In this document: positions 19,511-29,473 of the stretch, in pieces | Position numbering within the stretch: position 1 is the stretch's first letter | Layout of the letters: the number at the start of each line of letters is the position of its first letter | Origin: Vibrio aerogenes | Lineage (GTDB): Bacteria; Pseudomonadota; Gammaproteobacteria; Enterobacterales; Vibrionaceae | Assembly: GCF_024346755.1 (NCBI RefSeq) | Contig: NZ_AP024862.1 | Span: 1,283,554-1,347,553, forward strand | DNA length: 64,000 bases | Direction of reading: 5' to 3' | The notes under the pieces: generated by a model | Databases searched by the model: none | Seen by the model: only the letters and a program-made list of their open reading frames with translations | Told to the model about the DNA's origin: nothing | Made by a program: the position numbers and the translations under genes

Positions 19511-22138
19511 TTATTCAACCTCTCCGATAAACTCACCGTCTTCTGCACCAAGATATACGCGGTTCACATCCGCTCTTTCTGCCAGCTTATTCAGTAAAGC
19601 CAGAGAAACAGGTGGCAATAGTTGCCCTTCGATTATCGCTTCAAGCATCCTCGCACCATTTTCGGAGCGCGTCGCCCGGTTAAGAATCTCTTCAATCAAA
19701 GAATCATCAATCTCAACTTCAGCGGAATAACGCTCTTTAAACAGATTCTCAAGACGTTTGAGTTTCGCCTGAACAATTTCAGCAAGTACTTCTTTCTTCA
19801 ACGGCAAATAAGGAATCACTTCCATACGGGCCAACAGTGCTGGTTTAAAGAAATCCGCCAGTTCAGGGTATAGCCTTTCACTGATTAGCTTTGGTTCATC
19901 TGCATAGTCAACAATCGTTTGATAACCCAGATTGGATGTCAGGAAGAAGACGACATTTTTACAGTCAATCACCCGGCCTTCACCATCGGCAATTTCACCT
20001 TTATCGAAGCCCTGATAGAAAATGTTTAATACTTCAGGGTGTGCTTTTTCGACTTCATCGAGCAATACAACTGAGTAAGGCATTTTACGGATTGCTTCTG
20101 TCAGCACACCGCCTTCACCATAACCAACATATCCTGGCGGAGAACCGATTAAGCGGGAAACCGTATGTTTTTCCTGATATTCAGACATGTTGATCGTCGT
20201 CAGGAATTGTTGTCCACCATAAAGTTGCTCAGCCAACTGAATAACCGTTTCGGTTTTACCAACACCACTTGGACCAACAAGCAGGAAAGCCCCTTTTGGA
20301 CGACCAGGGCGGCGCAGATCAGCTCTGGCAGTCAGCAGGTGGCGGTGCACCCGCTCAATCGCCATGTCCTGACCTTTGATCGTTTCGCCTAAGATGGAAG
20401 TCAGGTTGGTGATTTTATGCAGTTCATCTGTATTCATCTGATCAACCGGAACACCTGTCCAGTCGGCAATCACCTCAGCAATCTGATTGACGTCAACCTG
20501 AGGGTGAATCAAACGTTGATCATGCGGAATATTTTCGAGCTCATCATATTTCTCTTTCAATTCCACTTTGAGCGTTTCCACAGCATCCATCTCTTCTTCA
20601 GAAATTTCATCCTGCTCAGAAAACGCCATCAGCTGCCCACGCAACTCAATAATATTTTCTACCAGAGATTTCTGAGATTCCCAGCTGGCCAGCAGGATCT
20701 CTTTCTCTGCTTCATCATCTGCTTCCTGCAATCTCAACTCTTCAAGACGTTTTTCTTCATAGTCTTGTCCAAGGAACTGAGCCCGTTCAAGCATATCAAT
20801 CTCAAGTTGACGCTGATGACAGTTATTTTCGAGCAATGCCAGGCGCTTCGGCGGTGTCGTTAAGTGAATCGCAATCCGTGCACACGCAGTGTCCAGCACA
20901 TCAATCGCTTTATCCGGCAACTGACGGCCTGAAATATACCTTGCAGAAAGTTCAGCGGCGCATTTGAGTGCTTCATCAGTAATCAATACACCATGTGATT
21001 TTTCATACACACTATTCAGACCACGCAAAATGTCTACCGCTTGATCAACAGAAGGTTCATCCAGTTTAACCAGCTGGAAGCGACGGGTCAGTGCTGGATC
21101 TTTTTCAAAATACTTTTTGTATTCTTTCCAGGTTGTCGCAGCTACCGTACTCAACTCACCACGGGCCAGTGCAGGTTTAAGCAGGTTCGCGGCATCCGCA
21201 CCACCTTCCTGATTACCGGCACCAATCAGTGTATGTGCTTCATCAATAAACAGGATAATTGGGGTAGGCGCTGCTTTAATCGCATCAATCACGCCTTTCA
21301 GACGCTTTTCAAATTCACCTTTAACCGATGCACCCGCCTGTAATAAGCCTAAATCTAAAGCCATCACTTCAACATTTTTCAGCTGATCCGGTACTTTTCC
21401 GGCAAACACCCGCAAAGCCAAACCTTCAATCATGGCACTTTTACCCACACCGGCATCACCAACCACAATCGGGTTGTTTTTACGGCGACGGCAAAGAATA
21501 TCAACCATCAGGTTCAGTTCGTCTTCCCGACAAAGAACAGGATCTAATTCACCCTGACGCGCTTGCTCCGTTACATTTGTACAGTATTTTTGCAGCGGAG
21601 AATTCGCTTCCTGTTGCAACATATTACCCGCAGCCTTGCCTGATGCAGATGGAGTTTCAACTTCTGTCTCAGAAGAATCAGTCACAACCGCTGCAAAATT
21701 CTTCTTAAGGTTCTCACGATTAATTGAATCAAACAGAGAAATTAACGGTGTCGATAAGTAGCGATCAACCCGGGTCAAAGCGGCCAGGAAAATTGCACCA
21801 GAGCGCAACTCTTGCTGATCCAGTTCAGTTGTAGAAAGCAACCATGCTTCCTGCAGCAATTCAACAAGTAATGGAGAAAACGCAGGATAAGTATCCAAAA
21901 CATGCTCACGTGAGTAAGTACTTGCAATAGCTTGTTTCACACGTTCAAAATCAATATTAGCCTGCTTCAGGATCACGCGGAGATCAGACAGGGGATTATC
22001 GAGTAACACATCAAGATAATGTTCCAGAGTGACTTCAGGATGCTGACGTTCAATACAAAGTGAAGCTGCCTGTTCAAGTGCCAGCTTACTTTGTTGGTTT
22101 AGTTTTGAGATAAGAGTGGGTAATTCAATTCGAATCAC
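19511..22138 (-). CDS. clpV: T6SS ATPase ClpV (TssH/VasG)
   Basis: This 875-residue cytoplasmic AAA+ ATPase disassembles contracted VipA/VipB sheaths for reuse. It has an N-terminal Clp repeat domain that binds VipB, two AAA+ modules with intact Walker A motifs (GDAGVGKS near residue 220; GPSGVGKT near 610), the Walker B IILFIDEAHTL, and a coiled middle domain. The start was placed at GTG 22136-22138 (IRIELPTL, the family N-terminus), which has AGGTGA at good distance; another GTG three codons earlier is possible. Confidence 0.95.
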   Translation of the reverse strand: MIRIELPTLISKLNQQSKLALEQAASLCIERQHPEVTLEHYLDVLLDNPLSDLRVILKQANIDFERVKQAIASTYSREHVLDTYPAFSPLLVELLQEAWLLSTTELDQQELRSGAIFLAALTRVDRYLSTPLISLFDSINRENLKKNFAAVVTDSSETEVETPSASGKAAGNMLQQEANSPLQKYCTNVTEQARQGELDPVLCREDELNLMVDILCRRRKNNPIVVGDAGVGKSAMIEGLALRVFAGKVPDQLKNVEVMALDLGLLQAGASVKGEFEKRLKGVIDAIKAAPTPIILFIDEAHTLIGAGNQEGGADAANLLKPALARGELSTVAATTWKEYKKYFEKDPALTRRFQLVKLDEPSVDQAVDILRGLNSVYEKSHGVLITDEALKCAAELSARYISGRQLPDKAIDVLDTACARIAIHLTTPPKRLALLENNCHQRQLEIDMLERAQFLGQDYEEKRLEELRLQEADDEAEKEILLASWESQKSLVENIIELRGQLMAFSEQDEISEEEMDAVETLKVELKEKYDELENIPHDQRLIHPQVDVNQIAEVIADWTGVPVDQMNTDELHKITNLTSILGETIKGQDMAIERVHRHLLTARADLRRPGRPKGAFLLVGPSGVGKTETVIQLAEQLYGGQQFLTTINMSEYQEKHTVSRLIGSPPGYVGYGEGGVLTEAIRKMPYSVVLLDEVEKAHPEVLNIFYQGFDKGEIADGEGRVIDCKNVVFFLTSNLGYQTIVDYADEPKLISERLYPELADFFKPALLARMEVIPYLPLKKEVLAEIVQAKLKRLENLFKERYSAEVEIDDSLIEEILNRATRSENGARMLEAIIEGQLLPPVSLALLNKLAERADVNRVYLGAEDGEFIGEVE

Positions 22139-22163
22139 AGTAATCACCTAGCCTAAAAATGAA

Positions 22164-22937
22164 TTAAAGAAGTTGCGTTAACTGATTAATAACGTCCGAC
22201 GATTTTTCATGTAGTAACCAGGTGTATCCTAAAAAGACACCAGCCCACAACACAGCAAATCCGACAAAAACCGACCAGACCGGCAGTTGGTGATTCAAAC
22301 GATACTTCGCATCAACAACATGCTGATTAGCCTGAGATAATGGTTTTATCTGGGGTTCTTCCAAAGTGGTTAACAGGTCATGCAGGTGATTGATCACCCG
22401 TTCACGTTCATTATGACCATTCACCATGACACGATACTTACCTTCAAACCCCAGAATCAGACAGTAATAAATGAATTCTAATAAGGGTTGATAGCGTTTG
22501 GGCTCACCTTCCAGACGGGCAAGAATGGTATACACTTTCTCCCCACCCCAGGTCTCATTATGAAAACGGGACAACATTGAGTGAGATGCCCAGATACTGG
22601 ACGCTCCCCATTCCGTTCCCATGACCGCTTCATCAAGAAACGTACATAAGATATACCGGTATGCCATGACGACAGCATTCTCAAAACCCTTCTCACTCAA
22701 TTCGATTTCGATGGCTTTAATTTCTTCTATCGTCTGATTGTAAATTTGTTCAATATTCGGACAAGCCGTTAACCCGCGAACCCGCAACGACAATCCAAAT
22801 AAAGGCGTCGCAGCATCGATCAAGACATTAGGATTATCACCACGTAATTTGAACCAATAGTCCTGGTCGCGATCGATATTTTCAACATTATCAAACAGTA
22901 AGTTGTTAAGCGGCTTAGAATTATTTTCCTGCTCCAC
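22164..22937 (-). CDS. tssL: T6SS membrane protein TssL (VasF, DotU family)
   Basis: This 257-residue protein has a large cytoplasmic helical domain (typical block YILCTFLDEAVMGTEWG) and one C-terminal transmembrane helix (about residues 222-242, VFVGFAVLWAGVFLGYTWLL). This tail-anchored layout matches DotU/TssL, which joins TssM and the baseplate. No peptidoglycan-binding extension is present. It follows tssK with a two-base gap. Confidence 0.94.
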   Translation of the reverse strand: MEQENNSKPLNNLLFDNVENIDRDQDYWFKLRGDNPNVLIDAATPLFGLSLRVRGLTACPNIEQIYNQTIEEIKAIEIELSEKGFENAVVMAYRYILCTFLDEAVMGTEWGASSIWASHSMLSRFHNETWGGEKVYTILARLEGEPKRYQPLLEFIYYCLILGFEGKYRVMVNGHNERERVINHLHDLLTTLEEPQIKPLSQANQHVVDAKYRLNHQLPVWSVFVGFAVLWAGVFLGYTWLLHEKSSDVINQLTQLL

Positions 22938-22939
22938 AA

Positions 22940-24274
22940 TTAACTCCTGATTGCCCAGAATTGTAAATCAAGGTCTTCAAATGCTGCCGCAACGTGGAAT
23001 GCGAATCCACTGGCCTGATGCAACATTGACCATGCCGAGCTTGATTTATCCAATTGATAGTATGTATACCCGGCATGATATGGCAGCTGCCTTGGCGCAA
23101 CAGGAAGTGCGACCAACGGAATACCTGGTAATTGTAATGAGATAAGCTCTCTGATTTTTTCAACTGAAGCCACTTTGGTCTGCTGAACAAATACCCGGCG
23201 TAGCTCATCCAGAGGCATTTTCGCTTTCACAGCAATAATAAAGTCAGCGTCTTCCATCAGCATCTTATCGTGGATTGGCGCGACCATCAGGCCATACTTC
23301 CGTTTATCCAGCTGGATCGACACAGCTCTAGGCTCAAGTACCACACTCAGGCTCTGTCTCAGATACCGAATCAACGCCATAAAGGAGTCAGAAGGCATGT
23401 CGTGGTTGTACACCGGAATTGATGGTGGCAGCCGGCTTTCGTCAGTAAATGTAGAAAGCTCACCACAAACACAGGCAAAGCATTCAAAAAGACGCTCCGG
23501 ATGCAGACTACGCAACTTCGCTAAGTGCTCCATCTGTGGCTGCATGCGGTTTAATGTCTGAAGCAACATAAAATCAGAAACATCCGCCACAGCTCCCTGA
23601 CTTGGAGAACTGATACGCTGCGCGATATTTCTGGCCCGCTCCGTCATCAGGCCAGCCATTTCAGTCACAACCCGGTGCAGGGTAACATTCACTGATGAAT
23701 TAATATGGCAAGGGATAAACTCAGGATCCAGAACAACACTACCATCGGGCCTTTTTTCCTGAATCCGGGCAATCGCAAAAGACGCATAAGAGCTGCGATC
23801 TTCTGATTCAAGCATCAGTTGCATGCAAACGGGGGCAACATTAATCGTCGTTGTATCACCCTGCATACTCTGTACGTCGCGAATATCCATCCGGCGGCTA
23901 ACATACCGGCCTGAGCCACGCTCTTCGGGCCAGGTCACTTCCATCAATGCTTCAGTTCGCAATGGCAGCGCCAGATAGACAAGTTGATTTGCAACAGACT
24001 CACCGTGAATTTCCAGTGGTTCAGGCATTGCATCTTCCTGAGGGATATTGAATACAGTGCCATCAGGCATTACACCAGTGGCACGTTCAATCGCAATACG
24101 TCCGAACGCCAGATATTCAGGGTTTAAAGTCAGATCAGCCACACCATACAAATAACGACTCACAGTATTCATGCGTTCGTCAATATAGTATTCAGTGTGT
24201 CGTTGCTGCTGTTGGAAATGCTGAGGTTTTATAAAAAGACCTTCATTCCAGATGACACGGTTACGGGCAAACAT
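22940..24274 (-). CDS. tssK: T6SS baseplate protein TssK (VasE)
   Basis: This 444-residue protein links the baseplate wedge (TssF, G, E) to the TssJLM membrane complex. The N-terminal family signature is present (VIWNEGLFIKPQHFQQQQRH), as is a C-terminal block ending in the usual YYQLDKSS region. The length is normal. It lies between tssJ and tssL with very short gaps, so all are in one operon. Confidence 0.95.
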   Translation of the reverse strand: MFARNRVIWNEGLFIKPQHFQQQQRHTEYYIDERMNTVSRYLYGVADLTLNPEYLAFGRIAIERATGVMPDGTVFNIPQEDAMPEPLEIHGESVANQLVYLALPLRTEALMEVTWPEERGSGRYVSRRMDIRDVQSMQGDTTTINVAPVCMQLMLESEDRSSYASFAIARIQEKRPDGSVVLDPEFIPCHINSSVNVTLHRVVTEMAGLMTERARNIAQRISSPSQGAVADVSDFMLLQTLNRMQPQMEHLAKLRSLHPERLFECFACVCGELSTFTDESRLPPSIPVYNHDMPSDSFMALIRYLRQSLSVVLEPRAVSIQLDKRKYGLMVAPIHDKMLMEDADFIIAVKAKMPLDELRRVFVQQTKVASVEKIRELISLQLPGIPLVALPVAPRQLPYHAGYTYYQLDKSSSAWSMLHQASGFAFHVAAAFEDLDLQFWAIRS

Positions 24275-24279
24275 CTCAA

Positions 24280-24771
24280 CTATTCCACTCTTTTTAATTT
24301 GACATCGTAATCTTTAAAGTACATAAGCAAATGGTACTTACGACCTTTATTCAGAACCTTGACTGCTTTTTTCCATTCACTGACTTCCGGTTCGGCAAAA
24401 TGAGCCATCACTCCAATATAGTGAGTATCCGGAGACAGGTGAATTTGGTCGACAAACTTAAATTGCCCTGGCATCAGAACATAGTCATAATCCCGGACAA
24501 AATTACTTCGCAGTGCCTTCTTATAATCTTCTTTAATTGCATCATAATCGGCTGACATGAACATCGAATCGTCTTCTAACTCAAATACCTGAACTTCTAC
24601 CGGTGAAGCTTCACCCCAGATATTCGGGTTGACACCATCATCAATGACCATACTAAATGTCACTTCTGTCGGTTCCTGAGCCGGATTATAGTTTTCAGCC
24701 GGGTTATCACCGCCACTACTACAAGCCGACAACATCGTCAAAACCAACAGGATAAAAGCCAGTTTTTTCAC
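24280..24771 (-). CDS. tssJ: T6SS outer-membrane lipoprotein TssJ (VasD)
   Basis: This 163-residue lipoprotein has a short signal peptide and a lipobox ending LSAC (Cys near residue 17). The mature part is the beta-sandwich typical of TssJ, which anchors TssM at the outer membrane. A disordered Gly/Asn/Pro-rich linker follows the lipidated Cys. It lies three bases after the FHA-protein gene. Confidence 0.93.
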   Translation of the reverse strand: MKKLAFILLVLTMLSACSSGGDNPAENYNPAQEPTEVTFSMVIDDGVNPNIWGEASPVEVQVFELEDDSMFMSADYDAIKEDYKKALRSNFVRDYDYVLMPGQFKFVDQIHLSPDTHYIGVMAHFAEPEVSEWKKAVKVLNKGRKYHLLMYFKDYDVKLKRVE

Positions 24772-24773
24772 AG

Positions 24774-26285
24774 TCAGAACTCCAGTTGTTTTTCTCGGAT
24801 TTTCTTATCGTATGCCTGCTCAAAAATTTCCCAGAAAAGCTTCTCAAAACCTTTCTGACGATTCGAAGTCAGCTCCTGATAATAGTTGCTGTACATATTC
24901 CAGGCCCATGCTTCTTCCGACTCATGATGAACTTCGTGCAAACGCTTGTAGTTATTAAAACGACGCAACAAAACCTGAGGTGAAAATGCGGCTAAAATCT
25001 GTTGCAATGCTTCAGTGGTTGCATGCAATACTGCGTCATTGTGATCCTGAATATTTTTCAGGCTCTCAGCGATGGCTGCGGGAGCAGAAAGATGCACCAG
25101 ACTTTTATCTGAGTCATAGAGTGTCTTCAGTGTCTCTTCATAAGAGAGACCGAGCCTTAATGGATTATCTTCGATTGGCTGCAAATTACGGTTCAACATC
25201 TCAAACCGGCCATGATCAACCTGACGATGCAGCTCCAGTAATCCTTTAATACATGACTGGAGTGACTGACCAATTTCCTCAGACAGGAAATGCATTTTTT
25301 CCATATCCTGATCATTGAGAAAATTAACCCCCAGTCCATCCAGCATCGGGCCAGTCAGGAGATGCTGCCCGTAACGATTTTCTGCATCAGACTGAGTCGG
25401 TTTTGACACCATACTTTTTGCGACTTCTTCTTCAAGAAGATCCAGTACATTTTCATCCATTCCATAGCCCTCTGATTGGTTTGAATCTGTTGTATTTAAA
25501 TTGTGATTTACTGGCTCACCTGTCTTCTCAGAAGCAGAAGTCTGATGCCGTAAAGATTGTTGTTTTGATTTTCTGCCAGTCTTATTAAAACCGGCAAAAC
25601 TAAAAATTTTCTTCAGGCTGATGGACGAAGTCATGTCATATTCTCCATCTTCCTGTTGAGTTTCCTGCAGTGTTTTACTCTGAGACTCATAACCTTCAGA
25701 AGAAAGAATACGTTTCTCTTCTATTTCATCTGCCGCTGGCTCCTCTTCCACACCTTCAATCAGAGAGTTGCTGTCATCTTCAACTTTCACCATGGTTTCT
25801 TCGAGAGCAAGTAATGGATCGACAACTCCCGTTTCTTTGGCTGAAAGATGCAGAAGGTCAGCTTCACCGTTATCATCGGCCAGTAACGTATCCTGATTAT
25901 CAAACATTTGCTCCAGGACGTGGTTGGATGCCATATCTTCTTTGATGTTATGCCCCAGATAGACCCGGATTTTATAGGGGCCGATTTGGACTTCGTCTTT
26001 ATTTTCTAACTTTGCCAGCTTTCCGCTGCCCAGAGGCATCAGGGAACCATTGACATAAGTTTCACCGCACAGATCCCGGAGACAAAAAGCCCCGTCAATC
26101 ATTTCAATCTGGGCATGATTCGGCTGGATGTTGCCATTTTTATCCGTAAGTCGCCAAAAACTATCTACTGAGGTACCAATACGGCCACCATCCGGGGTCC
26201 AAGAGGACTGAGGTGTCAAACCGGATTCGAGCAACTGTACGTTAACGACAACCATATTGAGTAAAGGCTGTTCTTCTATCGTCAT
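24774..26285 (-). CDS. vasC: T6SS FHA-domain protein (VasC/TagH)
   Basis: This 503-residue protein has an N-terminal FHA domain (about residues 20-110; GGRIGTSVDSFWRL and IDGAFCLRDLCGETYVNG are typical strands), which binds phosphothreonine. An acidic, low-complexity linker follows (about 130-280), then the conserved C-terminal helical domain of TagH proteins. In some systems FHA proteins relay kinase signals to assembly, but no PpkA/PppA pair is encoded in this window. Confidence 0.9.
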   Translation of the reverse strand: MTIEEQPLLNMVVVNVQLLESGLTPQSSWTPDGGRIGTSVDSFWRLTDKNGNIQPNHAQIEMIDGAFCLRDLCGETYVNGSLMPLGSGKLAKLENKDEVQIGPYKIRVYLGHNIKEDMASNHVLEQMFDNQDTLLADDNGEADLLHLSAKETGVVDPLLALEETMVKVEDDSNSLIEGVEEEPAADEIEEKRILSSEGYESQSKTLQETQQEDGEYDMTSSISLKKIFSFAGFNKTGRKSKQQSLRHQTSASEKTGEPVNHNLNTTDSNQSEGYGMDENVLDLLEEEVAKSMVSKPTQSDAENRYGQHLLTGPMLDGLGVNFLNDQDMEKMHFLSEEIGQSLQSCIKGLLELHRQVDHGRFEMLNRNLQPIEDNPLRLGLSYEETLKTLYDSDKSLVHLSAPAAIAESLKNIQDHNDAVLHATTEALQQILAAFSPQVLLRRFNNYKRLHEVHHESEEAWAWNMYSNYYQELTSNRQKGFEKLFWEIFEQAYDKKIREKQLEF

Positions 26286-26288
26286 ACT

Positions 26289-27296
26289 TTACTGCCTTAC
26301 TTGTATCAACACTTTGTTATTCAAATTTTTATTGCCCAAAAATGAGTACCAGCCCAAAGCAACACCTTGTTCAGAATTCAGGCAAAGTTCCGGAATTTCC
26401 TTCTCATCAAGAGACAATTCAATATCATATGCCATTTGTTCCCTGAGAATGAACTCAACCAATTTACATAATGGCTGAAACTCCTTCCCAATCGGAAGAA
26501 AGTCAGTGAAACGCTGGCGGGACAACCCATTGACGCAAACAACAAATTTCCCGTTGCAGTCCATCACAGATTCTCCGATAACACTATCCATGCCTAACTG
26601 ACCATTTTGTTTGCCAAGACAAAATTGTTGTTCCTGATTGATCGCAACTTTCCGTTTTTCCCACTGCCTGATCGTGACATCTTCCAGATCAAAACAGTGC
26701 GCAATAATCCCGGCAACAACTTGTGGAGAACGGCTTCTGCCAGCCAAAACACCTGCATAAGCAAGCATTTTACACCAGTTAATTGGCGTATCTCCGCGCA
26801 GATCCGGGTCAGCCAGTCCAACCAAAGCAAATAATTGCTGAGAGAACAGGTCCTGCGCATCATCCTGAAACCGCACGTAATAGCGATACTTACGCCAAAC
26901 ACGATACACCAGGGTGATCAGCCGGTTATTGAAGAAATCCAGGAAAGGCCGGCGAAAACCACCACTTTCTTCCTCAACCAGTTGCTCCAGAATAAATCCC
27001 GGCAGTGGTGACTGCGCACCAGTCAAACCAAAAAAGTTTGTCTGTAAGATCAGGTGATCTTTATCAAAACGGGTTAAATCAGTGACATCAGCCGGCGAAA
27101 AACCCAGGCTGGGATTTGCGCTAAATAACAGACTGCACAACATTTCCCAGTCTTCGTCTTCAGGGTTTGTTTTTTGCAGCTGCTGTAATAATTCCACCAA
27201 CTGGAAAAAGTTATATGACCTGACCCGCTCAGGCAAAAGACATTCTTCTTGCTCACCCTCTAAATCAAGGGCTGCATTCCTATCCGGGTTCCCCAT
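26289..27296 (-). CDS. tssG: T6SS baseplate protein TssG (VasB)
   Basis: This 335-residue baseplate wedge component interacts with TssF and TssE. The family pattern is seen in YNFFQLVELLQ near the start and in FLDFFNNRLITLVYRVWRKY. Its ATG at 27294-27296 lies inside the end of tssF, giving a 37-base overlap, so translation is probably coupled to tssF. Confidence 0.92.
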   Translation of the reverse strand: MGNPDRNAALDLEGEQEECLLPERVRSYNFFQLVELLQQLQKTNPEDEDWEMLCSLLFSANPSLGFSPADVTDLTRFDKDHLILQTNFFGLTGAQSPLPGFILEQLVEEESGGFRRPFLDFFNNRLITLVYRVWRKYRYYVRFQDDAQDLFSQQLFALVGLADPDLRGDTPINWCKMLAYAGVLAGRSRSPQVVAGIIAHCFDLEDVTIRQWEKRKVAINQEQQFCLGKQNGQLGMDSVIGESVMDCNGKFVVCVNGLSRQRFTDFLPIGKEFQPLCKLVEFILREQMAYDIELSLDEKEIPELCLNSEQGVALGWYSFLGNKNLNNKVLIQVRQ

Positions 27297-29032
27297 GTAT
27301 ACTTCTCATTATTACTAACATTGACCAAAATCAGTTCGTGGAAAGAATTAATGTTGGCATACAACGCGAAAAAGTGACTCAGAACCCGGCCAAACAGATA
27401 CAACTCACCCTCTGAACCAAACCCGGTCTGATCGATAAATATTTCCGACTGCAACCCCCGAACCGGTAATCCCCGCAATAACTTATCAACTGGCTTCGAT
27501 TTAATATCAATGATTCCGGCCAGCCGTTTTTTCGCAACCCGCTCAGCCTGTCTGTCAACTAAAGCTCTGAAATCATAAGCCCGCAACACACTACTTAATG
27601 CATCTTTTGATAGCAGAGAAAGGTAGTTCAGCGACAGATTCGAGATCAGCCCCCAAAGCAGGCTACCATCCAATACCGGACGTAGCGGCTGCGATGGAAT
27701 CGTGATATTTCTGAAGGTAACAAAATCGGGCGAAGTATCCGTCGGCTGACAAATTTCTCCGACACCCAATTCAATGGGTAATAAACGGTTCGTGCAGGTC
27801 AACTGAATAGAAACGGCTTCATCAACATCAATTGATCGCGTCTCATCTCCCCGTATAAAGGAAACGAACGAGTCAAACCCATCGCCACGAATACTATCTT
27901 TCACCCGGGTTCTGTAATAAAGAACCTGGCGATTGCGGACCCGTTCCACCTGATGCTGAAAACTTTCAAACGGGTGATAAACACGTTTCTCACCACGAAT
28001 TCTCTGGCTGTCCTGAGTTTTATCCTGCCAGCCATACACACCATCGACACTAAAGACCTCATAATGTGAAGGGTAACGACTTGAAGGAATGATCCGGTAT
28101 TCAGACTGTTTACCTGTTAAATCAATCGGATCCGCATCATGTTCGAACAGATTAATAATCGGAGCACAATACAGCTGAAAGCTCTCCTCATTAATCCGGA
28201 CATCTGTTGGCAGTGTTTTTGAAAAACGAATTTTCATCGTCATACGACCACGTACTGACGAAGGAATCACTTTATCCAAAGAAAATACATCAATAAAATG
28301 GAATGCTTGTGGAAACGACAGATATTCCTGAAGAATCCGATACCCTTCATAAACATTCTTTGGATAAGGTAATAATGCATCCTCGGATGAAAATCCTACA
28401 GATTTCAGCGCATCTTTTGGAACATTAAATTCAGTACCATCCACATCAATCACGATCTTATTTAAATTGTGGTTGAGCCACAGATAAAGCATTTGTGCAC
28501 TGTAGATATCACCACCTAAATAAAATCTTAAGCTGTCAACCAAAGCTTCACCGACTGACATTTCACCCTGCATCATCAGTGAAATATTCACCGTACTCGA
28601 CTCGCGGGTGTGATGGGAGGTAATTCCCTCAATGACAAGCGGAAACAGCGACACATCCCGACAGGTGCGGAAATGGCATGTTGTTCCTAACACATCTCTG
28701 GCACTATCAAGCTGAACCCCTGATTTGATCACATGCTTCTCACTCACACTTGATTTAGGTTCAAATGCGACAATACTCATGCTCGGAACCGGACGCAGAT
28801 AGTTCGGCCACAGCATGTTAATCAACGAATGGGTTAATTCAGGAAATTCATCTTCAACTTTTTCTCTTAAGCGCGCAGTCAGAAATGCAAACCCTTCCAG
28901 CAAACGCTCAACATCAGGGTCGGTCACCTGACCATGCAGAAAACGGGACAACTGAGGATGAACCTCAGTAAAATGTTTTCCCTGCTCTTTCAAAAATGAA
29001 AGTTCTTCCCGAAAATACTTATCTTGTGCCAT
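27260..29032 (-). CDS. tssF: T6SS baseplate protein TssF (VasA)
   Basis: This 590-residue protein, the largest baseplate wedge component, starts with the diagnostic FREELSFLKEQGKHFTEVHP and shows DPDVERLLEGFAFLTARLRE shortly after. It stands three bases after tssE and overlaps tssG by 37 bases. The length is normal. Confidence 0.95.
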   Translation of the reverse strand: MAQDKYFREELSFLKEQGKHFTEVHPQLSRFLHGQVTDPDVERLLEGFAFLTARLREKVEDEFPELTHSLINMLWPNYLRPVPSMSIVAFEPKSSVSEKHVIKSGVQLDSARDVLGTTCHFRTCRDVSLFPLVIEGITSHHTRESSTVNISLMMQGEMSVGEALVDSLRFYLGGDIYSAQMLYLWLNHNLNKIVIDVDGTEFNVPKDALKSVGFSSEDALLPYPKNVYEGYRILQEYLSFPQAFHFIDVFSLDKVIPSSVRGRMTMKIRFSKTLPTDVRINEESFQLYCAPIINLFEHDADPIDLTGKQSEYRIIPSSRYPSHYEVFSVDGVYGWQDKTQDSQRIRGEKRVYHPFESFQHQVERVRNRQVLYYRTRVKDSIRGDGFDSFVSFIRGDETRSIDVDEAVSIQLTCTNRLLPIELGVGEICQPTDTSPDFVTFRNITIPSQPLRPVLDGSLLWGLISNLSLNYLSLLSKDALSSVLRAYDFRALVDRQAERVAKKRLAGIIDIKSKPVDKLLRGLPVRGLQSEIFIDQTGFGSEGELYLFGRVLSHFFALYANINSFHELILVNVSNNEKYTWGTRIGMQPLI

Positions 29033-29035
29033 GTA

Positions 29036-29473
29036 TTAATACACTCGATACTGACGATTTTGATCCAGCAACAAACTCAGCTTCACTGTATTGTGAATCG
29101 CACTTGTATTCACTTCTGCAACAATGCTGAACCGAAGGCTCAGTGGATTAAAATTATCTTTCTCTGATGTCACCACAATATTTTTTAACCGTGGCTCATA
29201 TTGGTTCAAACATTGCTCTATGGCTAAACGGATTCTGACTGAAAGATCCAGAGTTTCCAGCGTGGCGTCATTAAAATCAACTAACCCCAAGTCCGGTGCA
29301 CTCTGAGCTCCTCCCACGCGCGTATTCAGTAAATTAGAAACATTCCGCTTAATCGAGTAGAGCACGTCATCGGCATCTGGTCCCTGCGTCAGAGACGCAG
29401 GTTTATCGCCGGCTTCCAATCGTTCAAAGAAGCCGACGCCAAATGCAACCTCTTCAGGTGCAATGTAAGACAT
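29036..29473 (-). CDS. tssE: T6SS baseplate protein TssE (gp25-like)
   Basis: This 145-residue member of the phage gp25 (lysozyme-like fold) family acts as a baseplate component that starts sheath polymerisation. It shows SIKRNVSNLLNTRVGG and the C-terminal beta strands of the family. The TAA of vipB shares one base with its ATG (TAATG), so translation is probably coupled. Confidence 0.93.
   Translation of the reverse strand: MSYIAPEEVAFGVGFFERLEAGDKPASLTQGPDADDVLYSIKRNVSNLLNTRVGGAQSAPDLGLVDFNDATLETLDLSVRIRLAIEQCLNQYEPRLKNIVVTSEKDNFNPLSLRFSIVAEVNTSAIHNTVKLSLLLDQNRQYRVY

Noticed and set aside
20417..20863. 148-residue plus-strand ORF
   Set aside because: Shadow of clpV; the opposite frame is the well-conserved ATPase.
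27971..27990. Another copy of the dispersed GATAAACACG element
   Set aside because: Only about ten bases match and it lies within the tssF coding sequence, so it is a chance similarity.
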